A stretch of 64,000 nt of DNA from an uncultured bacterium (GCA_905215065.1 CAJMOF010000002.1:113960-177959), one strand, 5' to 3'; counted from the stretch's first letter, positions 51,361 through 59,600 are shown. Numbers and translations: made by a program. Notes: generated from the sequence alone by a model not told the origin.

Positions 51361-51972
51361 ATGAACCACGTTAAACACGTTATTCCGATGTCCGATTCGT
51401 CGGTCAGCATTAAGCCTGAGGATATTCAGCCCACTGTGCTGCCCGATGCATTTATTCAGTCCGAAATCGTGCGCAAACTCAATACGTTGAGTCTGCCGCG
51501 CTATGACCAGTTGCCCAATGTGACGCTCTACCGCGACCAGGTTATTGAGTATGTTGCGCTGTGGATGGAGCCGCTGTCCATTTGCGTTGAGCACCCTGTC
51601 ATTACGCCATCGATGATCAATAACTACGTGAAGGTCGGCTTGGTGCCTGCTCCGGTCAAAAAGCAATATGGCCGCGAGCAGATTGCCCGCCTGATCGCTA
51701 TCTGCCTCTTTAAGCAGGTCTTACCTATTGCTGCGGTGCAGGCACTCTTTAACATTCAGCGTTTGAGCTACGATGCCCCGACGGCCTTCGATTATGTGGT
51801 CGATCAGCTCGAGGCATCGATTCGTTCGGCGTTTTCCGTCGAGCAGACGCCGGTTCCCGATACGGCGCATCAGGTAACGCGTGAGTCGCTGCTTGTGCGC
51901 AGTGCGGTTTCATCCTTCGTTTCGAAAGCGTACCTGATGAGCTATCTAAAGTTTAATGGGTTTAATAGCTAG
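51361..51972 (+). CDS. DUF1836 domain protein, probable DNA-binding regulator
   Basis: The 203-aa protein has a central region LPRYDQLPNVTLYRDQVIEYV and a MerR-like winged helix (TPSMINNYVKVGLVPAPVKKQYGREQIARL, about 81-110), then FKQVLPIAAVQALF, which together are the DUF1836 pattern. DUF1836 proteins are thought to be transcription factors; targets are unknown. ATG 51361 has CGGAGG at 51349-51354. It is convergent with degV across a bidirectional terminator, and both upstream regions hold ACTAGAT, suggesting it may control itself and degV. Confidence 0.8.
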   Translation: MNHVKHVIPMSDSSVSIKPEDIQPTVLPDAFIQSEIVRKLNTLSLPRYDQLPNVTLYRDQVIEYVALWMEPLSICVEHPVITPSMINNYVKVGLVPAPVKKQYGREQIARLIAICLFKQVLPIAAVQALFNIQRLSYDAPTAFDYVVDQLEASIRSAFSVEQTPVPDTAHQVTRESLLVRSAVSSFVSKAYLMSYLKFNGFNS

Positions 51973-51984
51973 CCGACGTATAAA

Positions 51985-52032
51985 ACGGGCGGAACAAAGG
52001 GCTATCTGCCACTTTGTCCCGCCCGTATTTTT
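51985..52032. terminator. Bidirectional terminator between DUF1836 gene and degV
   Basis: A long stem (51985-51998 region with 52012-52026, containing ACGGGCGG and CCGCCCGT plus ACAAAG and CTTTGT) is followed by ATTTTT on the plus strand and by TTTTA on the minus strand. Confidence 0.85.
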
Positions 52033-52045
52033 GCTTGGTTGGACG

Positions 52046-52912
52046 TTATTGGCCCGAAGCCACGCCCATGCCGTAGCCGATAATGAGCCCATGCATTTCG
52101 GCATAGTATGAATCTAGCCCGTTACAGGGCATGATGATAGTCTTGGAGCCTGGCCAGCGCTCCACAATTCGGCTGGCAAGTGCTTGGGCGCCTGCCTCAT
52201 TCTCGACATGGTCGATAACGACCTCGCCGCCCGTAAAACCTTCGGCTTCCATGGTGTCGATGATCTTGTTGAGCATCTTCTTTTCGCCACGCGTGTGCCC
52301 GACGAGCTCGATTTTACCGGCCTCGCTCGCCGTGCCCAAAATGCGAATATTGAGCTTGTTGGCAATGACGCCGGCTGCCTTAGGAATGCGTCCTGCCTTT
52401 GCAAGGTTCTCGTAATTACACAGGCTAAAGAGAATCTTGCTGTTTTGCTCGAGACTGTCGAAGTAAGCGCAGGCGTCCTCAAAGGAAACGTCCGGGTTAC
52501 TTGCAAGATAACGATCAAACAGCAAGAAGATCAGATCCATCTTGCCGCCTGCTGCCCGCGAATTGACCAGGTGAATCTGACGATTGGGCTCCTCGGCAAG
52601 TACCATATCGCGTGCCGTAGCGGCAGCGTTATAGCTTCCAGAGACACCCTCCGAGATTGGCATGCAGATCGTCTTGTCGGCGAGCTTAAAGAGCTCAGCC
52701 CACTCCCCCACGCTTGGGCAGGCGCTCGATGATGCGCTGGCTTCCGACTGAATGGCAACATTAAGCTCGTGAACATCGAGCAAAAGGTCGTCGACAAATT
52801 CGCGCTCCCCTACTCGAATTTTGAGAGGAGCGAATGCAAAGGTGGTACGGGGTGCAGTCGGTTGCCAATCGCGAAGATTGCAGCTCGAATCTGAGATAAG
52901 TGCCCAGCTCAT
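52046..52912 (-). CDS. degV: DegV family fatty-acid-binding protein
   Basis: The 288-aa protein starts WALISDSSCNL (DegV motif DSxxxL), has ICMPISEGVSGSYNAAATAR (about 83-102), IHLVNSRAAGGKMDLI and a C-terminal lipid-binding half with ILFSLCNYENLAKAGRIPKAAG and RGEKKMLNKI. DegV proteins bind fatty acids; FakB members present them to the kinase FakA for phospholipid synthesis. No fakA is adjacent, so the partner is unknown. On this strand AGAAAGGACC precedes the ATG. Confidence 0.88.
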   Translation of the reverse strand: MSWALISDSSCNLRDWQPTAPRTTFAFAPLKIRVGEREFVDDLLLDVHELNVAIQSEASASSSACPSVGEWAELFKLADKTICMPISEGVSGSYNAAATARDMVLAEEPNRQIHLVNSRAAGGKMDLIFLLFDRYLASNPDVSFEDACAYFDSLEQNSKILFSLCNYENLAKAGRIPKAAGVIANKLNIRILGTASEAGKIELVGHTRGEKKMLNKIIDTMEAEGFTGGEVVIDHVENEAGAQALASRIVERWPGSKTIIMPCNGLDSYYAEMHGLIIGYGMGVASGQ

Positions 52913-52941
52913 TGAGGGTCCTTTCTAGTTGTTCCTCAACA

Positions 52942-52947
52942 ATTATA
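52942..52947 (-). promoter_or_regulatory. degV -10 element
   Basis: Perfect TATAAT on the minus strand, 30 nt before the degV start. No good -35; the ACTAGAT palindrome lies further upstream, in activator position. Confidence 0.5.
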
Positions 52948-52974
52948 GCTATCTTTTGGACAGATGCTGCGCAT

Positions 52975-52995
52975 ATCTAGTATTCAAAACTAGAT
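52975..52995. promoter_or_regulatory. Palindromic ACTAGAT operator candidate upstream of degV
   Basis: ATCTAGT (52975-52981), 7-nt spacer, ACTAGAT (52989-52995): perfect inverted repeat. Confidence 0.55.
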
Positions 52996-53026
52996 TGTTG
53001 CTTACATGCAAAACGGGCGCTCGAGA

Positions 53027-53066
53027 TAAAACAATGGACCTCGCTCCCCAAGGATACGAGGTCCAT
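53027..53066 (-). terminator. Terminator of the NlpC/P60 gene
   Basis: Perfect 10-bp stem (53034-53043 with 53057-53066) followed on the minus strand by TGTTTTATC. Confidence 0.75.
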
Positions 53067-53089
53067 CTTTGCTTGCTGAGCTAAACCAC

Positions 53090-54202
53090 TTAGTAGCGAA
53101 CGAAAATATAATTGTTGTTCATGCCGGCGGCAACGGAGCTGATGATGACGCCCGTTTTGTAGTCGGAAGCATGGATCATCTGACCATTACCGATATAAAT
53201 GCCGGTATGGTAGGAGTTAACCACAACATCGCCGGGTTGCGGATCGGACACACGGGTCCAACCCATGAAGTCGACCGTGGTGCCCAGACGGCAGTAGCGT
53301 CCCGTGAGGCAATAGCTTACAAAACCGGAGCAGTCAAAGCTGTTCGGTCCAATGCCGCCCCAAGAATACGCATAGCCGAGCTTGCTGTAGGCGCGCGAAA
53401 CAACGGAGCCACCATCAACAGACTGACTCGGTGCTGAAGGCGTGGGAGCCGGAGCGGGCGTGGGGGCAGGCTGCGGTGCGGGAGCCGGCGTGTTGCCGCC
53501 CTGGTTGTTGTTATTGTTGGTCTGGCCGCCATTGTTGGTGTTCTCGGTCGTACCGGCGGTGTCGTTGCTCACCGTGGCCTTTTCGGCGGTGCTAGCATTA
53601 ATGCCAGCCTGCAGCGCAGCGTTGGCCTCGGCCTCGGCAGCGAGCTCGGCCTGCAGCTGCGAATCCAGGGAGTTTACGACGTTCTGGGCTTCAGCCTGCT
53701 GGGCATTAAGCTCGTCGACCTTCTTTTGCGTGGTGGCGACGTTCTTCTCCTGCTCGGCCTGCTTATCGGTGAGCTGCTGCTTAAGCTCCTTGACCTCTTG
53801 AATGGTCTGAGCTTGCTTATCGGAAACTTTGCCGTAGTAGAACAGACGGTTGAGCATATCGCTCAGATCATCGACACCCGTCAAAACCTGAAGCAGGCTC
53901 AGACCGCCGGTTTTGTACTCGCCGGCGACATAGGTCGAGAGCTTGGCCTGACCATCGGCGATCTCCTGCTGCTTTTGCGTGATCTCGCCGGCAGTCTGAT
54001 CGAGCGCCTGCGTCTGCGTGGCAAGCTCATCGTAAATCTGCTGGGTTTGGGTGCCGATCTGCTCGAGTTTCGTACGAGCAGCGGCAAGGTCGGATGCGGT
54101 ATCGGCGTAGGCAGGAGCCGCGAGGCCCAAGCCCAAAACACAAGCGAGGGTTACCGTAGCAGCGCAGCGTGCCATGTTTTTGTGCGTGTTTGCTGTGCGC
54201 AT
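53090..54202 (-). CDS. Secreted NlpC/P60 peptidoglycan endopeptidase with coiled coil
   Basis: The 370-aa protein has a signal peptide (about 1-33, cleavage after AYA), a long coiled coil (34-210) of the type seen in RipA/CwlO-like hydrolases, a Pro/Ala/Thr-rich linker (237-260) and an NlpC/P60 domain with Cys291 in FDCSGFVSYC, His332 in YHTGIYIG and His344 in MIHA. It probably cuts peptide stems of peptidoglycan during growth or daughter-cell separation; the coiled coil would mediate control by FtsEX-like partners. AAAGGAAG precedes the ATG on this strand. It has its own terminator at 53027. Confidence 0.9.
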   Translation of the reverse strand: MRTANTHKNMARCAATVTLACVLGLGLAAPAYADTASDLAAARTKLEQIGTQTQQIYDELATQTQALDQTAGEITQKQQEIADGQAKLSTYVAGEYKTGGLSLLQVLTGVDDLSDMLNRLFYYGKVSDKQAQTIQEVKELKQQLTDKQAEQEKNVATTQKKVDELNAQQAEAQNVVNSLDSQLQAELAAEAEANAALQAGINASTAEKATVSNDTAGTTENTNNGGQTNNNNNQGGNTPAPAPQPAPTPAPAPTPSAPSQSVDGGSVVSRAYSKLGYAYSWGGIGPNSFDCSGFVSYCLTGRYCRLGTTVDFMGWTRVSDPQPGDVVVNSYHTGIYIGNGQMIHASDYKTGVIISSVAAGMNNNYIFVRY

Positions 54203-54234
54203 GTAGCTTCCTTTCCAGTAACTAAGGGTAACGG

Positions 54235-54765
54235 CTAGCCTACCGTCACCAAGCTAAAGAGCTCCACATCGTCATCAGACGGCGTGAGCTTCTCGCGCGG
54301 GTTGAGAAACGCAAGCTCAAGTATACAACCGTAACCGATAAGCTTTGCGCCCATATCTCGCACCAGTTTACCTGTTGCCTCGACGGTTCCGCCCGTCGCG
54401 ACCAAGTCGTCCAGAATCAACACGGTATCTTTAGAGCTGATAGCGTCGGCATGGATCTCAATTGAATCGGTGCCGTACTCGAGCTCGTAGCTCTGGCTTA
54501 CGGTCTCGCGCGGCAGCTTGCCCGGTTTACGTGCGGGAACAAAGCCGGCGCCAAGGGCTACAGCCACCGGTACGCCAACCATAAAGCCGCGAGCCTCGGG
54601 ACCCACGACCTTGGTGATCCCCATGCCGGCAAAGTGCTCGGCGAGGGCATCGGTCATGGCTTTGAGCGCCTCGGGATTGCCAAAGAGCGGCGTGATGTCT
54701 TTAAAGACGACTCCGGGCTCGGGATAGTCGGGGATGTCGACGATTTGAGATTCGAAGTCGTACAT
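54235..54765 (-). CDS. apt: Adenine phosphoribosyltransferase
   Basis: Salvages adenine with PRPP to AMP. The 176-aa protein has IVDIPDYPEPGVVFKDITPL (8-27), GPEARGFMVGVPVA (about 62-75), RKPGKLPRETV and the PRPP loop VLILDDLVATGGT (about 119-131). The ATG at 54765 on this strand has AAAGG upstream; a TTG at 54780 is in frame but overlaps that site. It lies between the NlpC/P60 gene and the MerR gene, all on the minus strand. Confidence 0.95.
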   Translation of the reverse strand: MYDFESQIVDIPDYPEPGVVFKDITPLFGNPEALKAMTDALAEHFAGMGITKVVGPEARGFMVGVPVAVALGAGFVPARKPGKLPRETVSQSYELEYGTDSIEIHADAISSKDTVLILDDLVATGGTVEATGKLVRDMGAKLIGYGCILELAFLNPREKLTPSDDDVELFSLVTVG

Positions 54766-54805
54766 TGCATGACCTTTCAATGAGTTGCCGAAATATCAGC
54801 AGCGG

Positions 54806-55684
54806 TTATTTGCCCGCGGTGACGGTGCCGGAGTGCGAAGGGGCGACGACCTTGAGCGGCTTTACGAGAGAATCCTCGTGCGAAGCAGGCGCGGCAGTTT
54901 CTTCGTTTTTGGCCTTGGTGGACTCGGAGCGAGCGATTTCCTCATCGAGTGCATCGATGTCGGCGTCCTCGACCACGGCGTTGAGCGACTCAAAAACGCG
55001 GTTTTTGAGCAGCGCGGTGTGCACGCCCTCCGTCAGGTCGTGAAGCTTCTTAAACGCACGCTCGAGCTTGGCGTCGCGCTCGTCATCGGAGGTATCCATG
55101 CCGAGCATGCTCACGAGCACCTGCTCAAACATCGAGGACTCGCGGTTGGCGGAAGACACGTACTGACGCAGGTTGCGCGGCTCGATATGGAAGCGTGACA
55201 GCTCGGAGCAGTAACGGATGATCGGAAAATCGCGACCATCGACGAGCTCACGATTCTGCGGACTCTTGATGATGCGAATAAGGTCGTTCTCGGCGAGCGA
55301 GCGGATAAACGAAATCTCGACGCCCAACATATCGGGAATGGTCTCGATGGGATGCAGCTTTTGTTTAGTCTCCTTGGGCTCCGTCTTGAGCGGAACATCG
55401 GACAGTAAGCCCACCTCGTAGGCGAGCGTTGACAGGTCCGTAGCGTTTTCCAAGCGCTGCTTAATCACGTTGAGCGGCATGTAGCGGGTCTTCTGCAGGT
55501 GCAGAATGACCTCCAGGCGATCAACGTCCTCCTTGGAGTACTGACGGTATCCCTTAGGCGTACGATGAGGGGTAATGAGCCCCTCATCCTCTAGAAATCT
55601 AATTTTTGAGTTCGAAAGATCGGGGTATGCGCCTCGAAGAAGGTTGACGACTTGGCCGATACTCAAATAGTTGCGTTCGGCCAT
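54806..55684 (-). CDS. MerR family regulator, FtsR-like
   Basis: The 292-aa protein begins YLSIGQVVNLLRGAYPDLSNSKIRFLEDEGLI followed by RTPKGYRQYSKEDVDRLEVIL, a MerR winged helix with one helix longer than usual, then a long C-terminal region without known ligand motifs. The MerR gene beside an FHA-domain gene matches the actinobacterial garA-ftsR (Rv1827-Rv1828) pair; FtsR activates ftsZ in Corynebacterium. Orthology is inferred from architecture and position. It starts 3 nt after the FHA gene, so they are co-transcribed. The last 50 residues are acidic and disordered. Confidence 0.85.
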   Translation of the reverse strand: MAERNYLSIGQVVNLLRGAYPDLSNSKIRFLEDEGLITPHRTPKGYRQYSKEDVDRLEVILHLQKTRYMPLNVIKQRLENATDLSTLAYEVGLLSDVPLKTEPKETKQKLHPIETIPDMLGVEISFIRSLAENDLIRIIKSPQNRELVDGRDFPIIRYCSELSRFHIEPRNLRQYVSSANRESSMFEQVLVSMLGMDTSDDERDAKLERAFKKLHDLTEGVHTALLKNRVFESLNAVVEDADIDALDEEIARSESTKAKNEETAAPASHEDSLVKPLKVVAPSHSGTVTAGK

Positions 55685-55687
55685 GCC

Positions 55688-56122
55688 CTACTCACCGGTT
55701 TCGATGCGCTCCGGCGTGCTCTCGTGGTAGATGAGCGTAAACGTACCGATCTGGACGGATGAACCATCGTGCAGCGGGGCTGCATTGACGATGGCACCGT
55801 CGACCCAGGTGCCATTGAGCGAGCCCAAGTCCTCGATGCGAGCCTGGAGCCCCTCACGAATAATGCGCGCGTGGCTGCGCGAGACAGTCATGTCGTTGAG
55901 GAAGATGCCATTCGCGGGATCGCGGCCGATGGTGGTCACGTCGTCCTCGAGTTCAAAGGCGGCACCAGTCTGCGGACCCTTGACGATGGACAGAACGGGG
56001 GCGGTGATGCGCACGTTGGCCATGAGGTCGGGAACGGTGACGTCGCTTGAAGGCACGCGGAATACGCAGGTAGCGTCAGCAGTCTTATCATTCTGAGGCA
56101 TATTGTTAACCATGTTGTCCAT
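55688..56122 (-). CDS. FHA-domain protein, GarA/OdhI-like
   Basis: The 144-aa protein has a short N-terminal tail with NDKTADATCVFRV, then an FHA domain: ITAPVLSIVKGPQTGAAFEL, TTIGRDPANGIFLNDMTVSRSHARI and IEDLGSLNGTWVDG, the phosphothreonine-binding GR/SRxH/N residues. GarA/OdhI proteins switch off 2-oxoglutarate metabolism by intramolecular binding of a phosphorylated N-terminal Thr; a Thr-x-x-Phe tail is present here but no classical ETT motif. AGGGG precedes the ATG at 56122. Paired with the MerR gene, as in Mycobacterium. Confidence 0.85.
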   Translation of the reverse strand: MDNMVNNMPQNDKTADATCVFRVPSSDVTVPDLMANVRITAPVLSIVKGPQTGAAFELEDDVTTIGRDPANGIFLNDMTVSRSHARIIREGLQARIEDLGSLNGTWVDGAIVNAAPLHDGSSVQIGTFTLIYHESTPERIETGE

Positions 56123-56188
56123 GACAACCCCTAACTTATCGCGGACGTGCCGCAAATAATGAACCGTACGTAATCATACCCCAACGAA

Positions 56189-56893
56189 TCAGTCTTCGAT
56201 TTCGGGGTTCAGAAAGTCGATGTCCTCGTCCTCGGGATGCGCGAGAGCCTGTTTAATGACCACTCCGCCCTTAATGGAATAGATGACAGCCGTGAGCATG
56301 GAGAAGATCACGCCGCCGTACACAAAGAAGATGCCGAGGGGCACCGAGCTTCCGTTGAGGCCCGGGAAGGCCGTAAGGGTTGAAGGTAAAAGATGCAGGC
56401 CGTCAATAACGGGGAACCCGAGCAGCATGAGCGAGAAGCCGGTCATGAGCAGTGCAGTGGCAATCTTTCCGGGAAAGACGACATCGATGGGGCGACGGTG
56501 ATAATGACGAACGATAAGCGTGCCGATGCCCAGATAGATGTCGCGGCCAATAATGAGCACGCAGACCCAGATGGGCAGCTCTCCGCGGACCACCAGCCCA
56601 AGTACGCCGGTGAACAGCAGCGCACGGTCGCAGATGGGATCCATGACCTTGCCGAGCCACGAGACCGTCTTGGTCATGCGGGCGATCTGACCGTCCATCC
56701 AGTCGGTAGAGGCGGCAACGGCGTAGATAACGATGGCGATGACGCGGTTGTTATCCGTCACAAACAGGTACAGAAATACCAGGGTGAGGATCAGGCGCGT
56801 AAAGGTGATGAAATTGGAGATCGTAAAGATCTTATTCGACGGGTAATCGGAAGTGCCGATAAGCTCCTTTTTGATCTTCTTTTTGATGCCCAC
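56189..56893 (-). CDS. CDP-alcohol phosphatidyltransferase family protein (second copy)
   Basis: The 234-aa membrane protein has the signature TDWMDGQIARMTKTVSWLG followed by KVMDPICDRALL (about 61-92) and five to six transmembrane helices. It differs from pgsA at 35345 and could make another phospholipid, for example cardiolipin or a phosphatidylinositol-type lipid, or be a divergent PgsA. The GTG at 56893 on this strand has GGGGGAG upstream; a longer frame to 57019 lacks one. In Mycobacterium a pgsA gene also lies near garA-ftsR, so the cluster is conserved. Confidence 0.85.
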   Translation of the reverse strand: MGIKKKIKKELIGTSDYPSNKIFTISNFITFTRLILTLVFLYLFVTDNNRVIAIVIYAVAASTDWMDGQIARMTKTVSWLGKVMDPICDRALLFTGVLGLVVRGELPIWVCVLIIGRDIYLGIGTLIVRHYHRRPIDVVFPGKIATALLMTGFSLMLLGFPVIDGLHLLPSTLTAFPGLNGSSVPLGIFFVYGGVIFSMLTAVIYSIKGGVVIKQALAHPEDEDIDFLNPEIED

Positions 56894-57021
56894 AGGACTC
56901 CCCCGCTGGTTAACGACAAAACTTTCGATACTATACCCGTTCCGGCGATGTCTATCCAGCGTAAGCATAGAGAGTCCAGACATATGGAGGATGCTACTGG
57001 GTTGTGCGGGATTCTGCATTT

Positions 57022-57078
57022 GTGTACATCAGCCTCCAAATATGACATTTTTCGGCATCTTTGATGGCTGATGTACAC
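57022..57078. repeat. Perfect 13-bp inverted repeat, 31-nt loop
   Basis: GTGTACATCAGCC (57022-57034) and its exact complement at 57066-57078, followed by GTTTTG. Could be an operator or a terminator for plus-strand transcription. Confidence 0.6.
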
Positions 57079-57235
57079 GTTTTGATTCGGTGATTACATC
57101 TATCGGGAAAGTTGTTGCCTTAAGCAAATTAATCATGATGTGCGGGTCGAGAAGGGTTGGCGCCAAAAGAGCCCAACGGCCGTTACGGCTTCGTTAGAAA
57201 CGCGCCCCACCATGGATGGTGAACCCGAAAGGTAA

Positions 57236-57268
57236 GGCGCGCGGGCACGGCGACTCGGCCCGCGCGCC
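57236..57268 (+). promoter_or_regulatory. GC-rich hairpin upstream of the ABC transporter operon
   Basis: Perfect 11-bp stem GGCGCGCGGGC with GCCCGCGCGCC, 11-nt loop, ending 21 nt before the start codon. No T-tract; a leader structure or boundary element. Confidence 0.5.
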
Positions 57269-57289
57269 CGGAAGAGAAAGGATAAACCC

Positions 57290-58018
57290 ATGGGTTACAT
57301 GCTCGAGACGCGCGGGCTCACCAAGCGCTTCGGCCGCGGCGACCAGGCGCAGGACGCCGTGGCCGACGTGAGCCTTCATATCCGCGAGGGCGAGGTGTAC
57401 GGGCTGCTCGGTCCCAACGGCGCCGGCAAGTCGACAACGCTCAAGATGATCTGCGGGATGCTGCGGCCGACGGCCGGGGAGATCCTCTTTGCCGGGCACG
57501 CCTGGCGCCGCGAGGACCTCTACGCAATCGGCAGCCTCATCGAGGAGGCGCCGCTCTACCCCAACCTCACCGCGCGCGAGAACCTGCGCGTGCGCACCAC
57601 GCTGCTGGGCCTTCCCGAGAGCCGCATAGATGAGGTGCTCGCCGCCGTGGACCTCGCGGACACCGGGAAGAAGCGCACCGGGCGCTTCTCGATGGGCATG
57701 CGGCAGCGCCTGGGGCTCGCGCTGGCGCTGATCGCCCGGCCACGCCTGCTCGTGCTCGACGAGCCCACCAACGGCCTCGACCCCATCGGCATCGAGGAGC
57801 TGCGCGACCAGATCCGCGGCTTCGCGGCGGCGGGTACGACGGTGATCGTCTCGAGCCACATCCTCTCCGAGGTGCAGCAGATGGCGGACACCATCGGCAT
57901 CATCTGCGGGGGGCGCCTCGCCTACGAGGATGCGCTTCGTCCCGGGCAGGACCTCGAGGAACTCTTCATGAGCTTCTGTCGGGAAGGGCGACGAGCGCGC
58001 GGGGAGGTGGCGGCATGA
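57290..58018 (+). CDS. ABC transporter ATP-binding protein (lantibiotic-immunity LanF/BcrA type)
   Basis: The 242-aa protein has Walker A LLGPNGAGKSTTLKMI (about 40-55), Q-loop IEEAPLYPNLTARENL, signature FSMGMRQRLGLALAL (Ser-Met-Gly in place of Ser-Gly-Gly), Walker B LLVLDEPTNGLDPIG and the H-loop SSHILSEVQQ. The SMGM signature and following two unlike permeases fit the LanFEG/BcrAB self-protection group. AAAGGA precedes the ATG; MLETRGLTK nine bases later is an alternative start. It overlaps the first permease by 4 nt. Codon use is much more GC-rich than in genes to the left. Confidence 0.9.
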   Translation: MGYMLETRGLTKRFGRGDQAQDAVADVSLHIREGEVYGLLGPNGAGKSTTLKMICGMLRPTAGEILFAGHAWRREDLYAIGSLIEEAPLYPNLTARENLRVRTTLLGLPESRIDEVLAAVDLADTGKKRTGRFSMGMRQRLGLALALIARPRLLVLDEPTNGLDPIGIEELRDQIRGFAAAGTTVIVSSHILSEVQQMADTIGIICGGRLAYEDALRPGQDLEELFMSFCREGRRARGEVAA

Positions 58019-58785
58019 CGGGTGAGAAAGGCGGCCTGCTCGCGGCCCTGCGCGCCGAGGCCCTGAAGTCGCGCCACGCGGCACCGGTTCGCCTGGCCGT
58101 GCTCATGGCGCTGCCGATGCCGCTGCTCGGCGCGATGCCCTACCGGGGCGTGCAGATCTTCAGCGCATGGAACTACTGGTACGCGCTCTTCCTGCCCGTG
58201 TGCCTCTCGCTCGTGGTGGCGTGCGTCGCGCGGGCTGATGCTCGCACGCGGATGCGGGGGCTTCTGGGCCTGGGCTTCCCGCTCGGGCGCGCCTGGTGGG
58301 CCAAGGCGCTCTGGTGCCTCGCGCTCTGCACGCTCTCGAACCTCGTGGTTTTCGGCATCTACCTCGCGGGATCGGCGTTCTCCTCGCAGGGCCTCACGGC
58401 CGCGGGCACGCTCACGATGCTCCTCTGCGCGCTCGTCAACACGGTGACCGCGGCGTGGATGATCCCCGCAGGGCTCTTCCTCACGGCGCGGCTCGGCATG
58501 CTCGCGGGCATCTTCTGCCCGCTCGCCGCGCAACTCGTAGGTGGGTTCGCCTGGTCGTTGGTGCCGCTACCGCAGCTCTTTCCGCCGTCGGCGAACATGG
58601 TCATCCCCACGAGCTTCATCCCCGTGCTGCCGAGCGGCGAGCCACTCGCGGCGGACATGGCGCTCGGCGGGGCGCTCGCGTCGGACGGCATGCTCACGCT
58701 GGCGGGCCTTGCGGTCTGCGCGCTCGCGTTCGCCGCGCTCACGGCGGCGGGCGCGGCCTGGTTCGCGCGCTCCGAGGAGAGGTGA
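58015..58785 (+). CDS. ABC transporter permease 1 (lantibiotic-immunity LanE/MutE-like)
   Basis: The 256-aa protein starts LLAALRAEALKSRHAAPVRLAVLMALPMPLL and has about six transmembrane helices with FSAWNYWYALFLPVCLSLVVA and QLVGGFAWSLVPLPQLFPPSANMVIPTSFIPVLPSG, a pattern seen in LanE/MutE permeases. It overlaps the ATPase gene by 4 nt (ATGA) and the second permease by one base (TGATG), so the three are translated together. It may export or expel antimicrobial peptides from the membrane; ligand unknown. Confidence 0.82.
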   Translation: MTGEKGGLLAALRAEALKSRHAAPVRLAVLMALPMPLLGAMPYRGVQIFSAWNYWYALFLPVCLSLVVACVARADARTRMRGLLGLGFPLGRAWWAKALWCLALCTLSNLVVFGIYLAGSAFSSQGLTAAGTLTMLLCALVNTVTAAWMIPAGLFLTARLGMLAGIFCPLAAQLVGGFAWSLVPLPQLFPPSANMVIPTSFIPVLPSGEPLAADMALGGALASDGMLTLAGLAVCALAFAALTAAGAAWFARSEER

Positions 58786-59600
58786 TGGCCATGACACGAC
58801 TCTCCGACCCGATGCCGCGCATGACTCTCTCGCGGGCCCTGCTCTCCGAGGCCCTGCGCCTGGCGCGCTCCCCGCTCACGGCGGTGCATCTCGTCTGCGG
58901 CCTGGCAGCCGGTCTTGCCTGCGGCGAGTACTTCTCCGTAACCCGATGGGACCCGGCGCTGGGCGCGGACGCCTACGCCCAGTTTCTCGGCGCTCTCATG
59001 CCGCTCATGTCCGCCATCGTCTGCGGGCTCGCTGTGGACGAGGAGCGCGCTGCCGGGCGCCTCGCCAACCTCACGGCGGTCCCCTCGCGCGGGCGCGCCG
59101 TCGCGGTGAAGCTGCTCGCCCTTGCGGCGCTCGGCGCGGGCGCGCTGGCCGTGGCGCTCGGCGTGTTCGGGGCCGTGCTCGCCGTCGCCGGCCGCCTGCC
59201 GCTCGGGTCCGCTCCGCTTGCGGCCGCCTGGGCGGGCATCGTGCTGGGCAGCCTGCCCCTCTACGCGCTGGGGCTCGGCGTGGCCCTGCACCTCGGCCGC
59301 AACGCCGTCATCGGCGCCGGCGCGGCGGGGATGCTCCTCGCGTTCTTCTCAGTGGGCGGACTTGCGCACGGCCTCATGACTGGTGAGCTCACCGGTGCCC
59401 TGGCGACGCCCCTGAGCTGGGTGCCGCTCGCCTGGCCCGCGCGCCTAGGTTCGCTCGGGGTGGAGGCCTTCATCGACGCCGCACGCGCGGCGGGCCCACT
59501 CCTCACGACTGCGCTCGCTGGCCTCGTGCTCACCCTGGCAGCCGACGCCGTCCTTCTCGCCTGGTTCTGCCGCTTCGAGGGCGGGAGGGCAGATGCGTAG
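58785..59600 (+). CDS. ABC transporter permease 2 (lantibiotic-immunity LanG/MutG-like)
   Basis: The 271-aa protein has SRALLSEALRLARSPLTAVHLVCGLAAGLACGEYFS and about six transmembrane helices, with a cytoplasmic loop DEERAAGRLANLTAVPSRGRAVAVKLLAL that probably couples to the ATPase. It is shorter and different from permease 1, as expected for a heteromeric LanEFG pump. ATG 58785 overlaps the previous stop and follows GAGGAG by 5 nt; ATG 58791 is possible. Its end overlaps the next small gene by 8 nt. Confidence 0.82.
   Translation: MAMTRLSDPMPRMTLSRALLSEALRLARSPLTAVHLVCGLAAGLACGEYFSVTRWDPALGADAYAQFLGALMPLMSAIVCGLAVDEERAAGRLANLTAVPSRGRAVAVKLLALAALGAGALAVALGVFGAVLAVAGRLPLGSAPLAAAWAGIVLGSLPLYALGLGVALHLGRNAVIGAGAAGMLLAFFSVGGLAHGLMTGELTGALATPLSWVPLAWPARLGSLGVEAFIDAARAAGPLLTTALAGLVLTLAADAVLLAWFCRFEGGRADA

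Larger units (their letters stand above)
56894..57289. other. 396-nt divergent intergenic region with two inverted repeats
   Basis: No gene is supported. It holds a 13-bp inverted repeat (57022-57078) and a GC-rich hairpin (57236-57268). GC content rises sharply toward its right end, marking the edge of the ABC/two-component module. Confidence 0.6.

Noticed and set aside
52184..52732. 182-codon plus-strand frame opposite degV
   Set aside because: Shadow of degV; no domain and no ribosome-binding site.
58359..59291. Long minus-strand frames opposite the ABC permease genes
   Set aside because: Common in very GC-rich DNA; His/Arg/Glu-rich composition, and plus-strand genes overlap each other in a coherent operon.
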